This document shows positions 5,996-6,279 of a stretch of DNA of 6,279 bases, piece after piece. Below the pieces are notes generated by a model. It was not told the DNA's origin. It made no database searches and was given only the letters and a program-made list of their open reading frames with translations. A program made the position numbers and the translations under genes. Position 1 is the first letter of the stretch. Every line of letters starts with the position of its first letter. The DNA is from Nocardioidaceae bacterium (GTDB lineage Bacteria > Actinomycetota > Actinomycetes > Propionibacteriales > Nocardioidaceae). The DNA is taken from NCBI GenBank assembly GCA_020438665.1, contig JAGQUE010000203.1, positions 1-6,279 on the forward strand, written 5' to 3'.

Positions 5996-6025
5996 TTGTG
6001 TTGCCGTTTCCGCGTGTCTTAGGGT
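5996..6025 (+). promoter_or_regulatory. Possible promoter of the ABC transporter gene
   Basis: TTGTGT (5996-6001) and TAGGGT (6020-6025) are 18 nt apart. TAGGGT is a usual actinobacterial -10 form, and the expected start near 6032 would give a leader of about 30 nt. The -35 match is weak. A separate promoter is expected because a terminator lies upstream. Confidence 0.4.
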
Positions 6026-6061
6026 GCACAGCACTTCTCATCCCGAAGGAGCCGCCTCCGC

Positions 6062-6279
6062 ATGGACTCCCCCGCCCCCGCGATCCGACTCGAGGGCATC
6101 ACCAAGCATTTCGGTGAGGTGCGCGCCGTCGACGGCATCGACCTCACCATCGAGGACGGCGAGTTCTTCTCGATGCTCGGGCCGTCCGGGTCGGGCAAGA
6201 CCACGGTGCTCCGGATGGTCGCCGGCTTCGAGGAGCCGACCGCCGGCCGCATCCTGCTCGGCGACCGCGACGTGACCGG
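6062..6279 (+). CDS. PotA-like ABC transporter ATP-binding protein, N-terminal part (cut by window edge)
   Basis: The first 72 codons of an ABC ATPase that would power import across the cytoplasmic membrane. Visible are the aromatic A-loop region TKHFGEVRAVDGID (14-27), the Walker A motif GPSGSGKTT at residues 40-48, and EFFSMLGPSGSGKT followed by LRMVAGFEEPTAGRI and the RDVTG turn. The FFSMLGPSG and AGFEEPT wording is typical of the spermidine/putrescine (PotA) and related compound importers, although this is only a fragment. AAGGAG (6046-6051) lies 10 nt before the ATG, a slightly long but acceptable spacing. The Q-loop, signature motif and Walker B lie beyond the right edge, where the permease and binding-protein subunits would also be expected. 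The exact substrate is unknown. Confidence 0.88.
   Translation, partial: MDSPAPAIRLEGITKHFGEVRAVDGIDLTIEDGEFFSMLGPSGSGKTTVLRMVAGFEEPTAGRILLGDRDVT

Noticed and set aside
5953..6012. Repeated GTTTCCG-like words upstream of the ABC gene
   Set aside because: Two 7-bp matches (5953 and 6006) and a looser one at about 5974 have irregular spacing and no symmetry; not distinguishable from chance.
4806..6275. Plus-strand reading frame of 489 codons overlapping the permease and the ABC gene
   Set aside because: It is a +1/+2 frame shadow of the permease. It is rich in Arg, Gly and Pro, and it runs through the terminator and the ABC gene start without protein-like features.

Overview
The window is GC-rich (roughly 70% by eye) and gene-dense, with TGA stops, strong AAGGAG/GGAGG ribosome sites and hpa-type catabolic genes. 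This suggests the chromosome of a high-GC actinobacterium. Protein flavour is compatible with a Nocardioides-like soil actinomycete, but the genus is inference.

Layout. Positions 22-4100 hold four tightly packed minus-strand genes, read right to left: an HpaE-like aldehyde dehydrogenase (4100-2607), a LigB/HpaD-type class III extradiol ring-cleavage dioxygenase (2605-1649), a single-domain fumarylacetoacetate-hydrolase (FAH) family enzyme (1636-776) and a PuuD-like class I glutamine-amidotransferase-fold hydrolase (759-22). Gaps are 1, 12 and 16 nt, so they almost certainly form one operon that may continue off the left edge. A divergent control region lies at 4101-4353. On the plus strand follow a 12-TM APC-superfamily permease (4354-5898), a strong hairpin terminator (5920-5948), and the first 72 codons of a PotA-like ABC transporter ATPase (6062 to the right edge).

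How the genes could work together. The first three operon genes fit the lower homoprotocatechuate (3,4-dihydroxyphenylacetate) meta-cleavage pathway: HpaD opens the ring, HpaE oxidises the semialdehyde, and the FAH-family enzyme isomerises or decarboxylates the product. Hydratase and aldolase genes (HpaH/HpaI) are not in the window. The fourth gene belongs to a family that removes gamma-glutamyl groups from amines. The flanking genes are an amino-acid/amine permease and a polyamine-type ABC ATPase. The combination suggests uptake and breakdown of an amine linked to aromatic ring cleavage, possibly through a gamma-glutamylated intermediate. That link is a hypothesis: no gamma-glutamyl ligase is visible here.

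Regulation. The intergenic region contains two well-formed, diverging sigma70-like promoters, each with 17-bp spacing. Two nearly identical 16-bp imperfect palindromes (14/16 bases the same) overlap each -10 box and its predicted start site. The centres are 94 bp apart, about nine helical turns. This looks like a dual-operator switch that co-represses the catabolic operon and the permease. In addition, a perfect 14+1+14 inverted repeat lies within the first 50 nt of the dehydrogenase reading frame, and weaker hairpins lie in the same early-codon zone of the other three operon genes.
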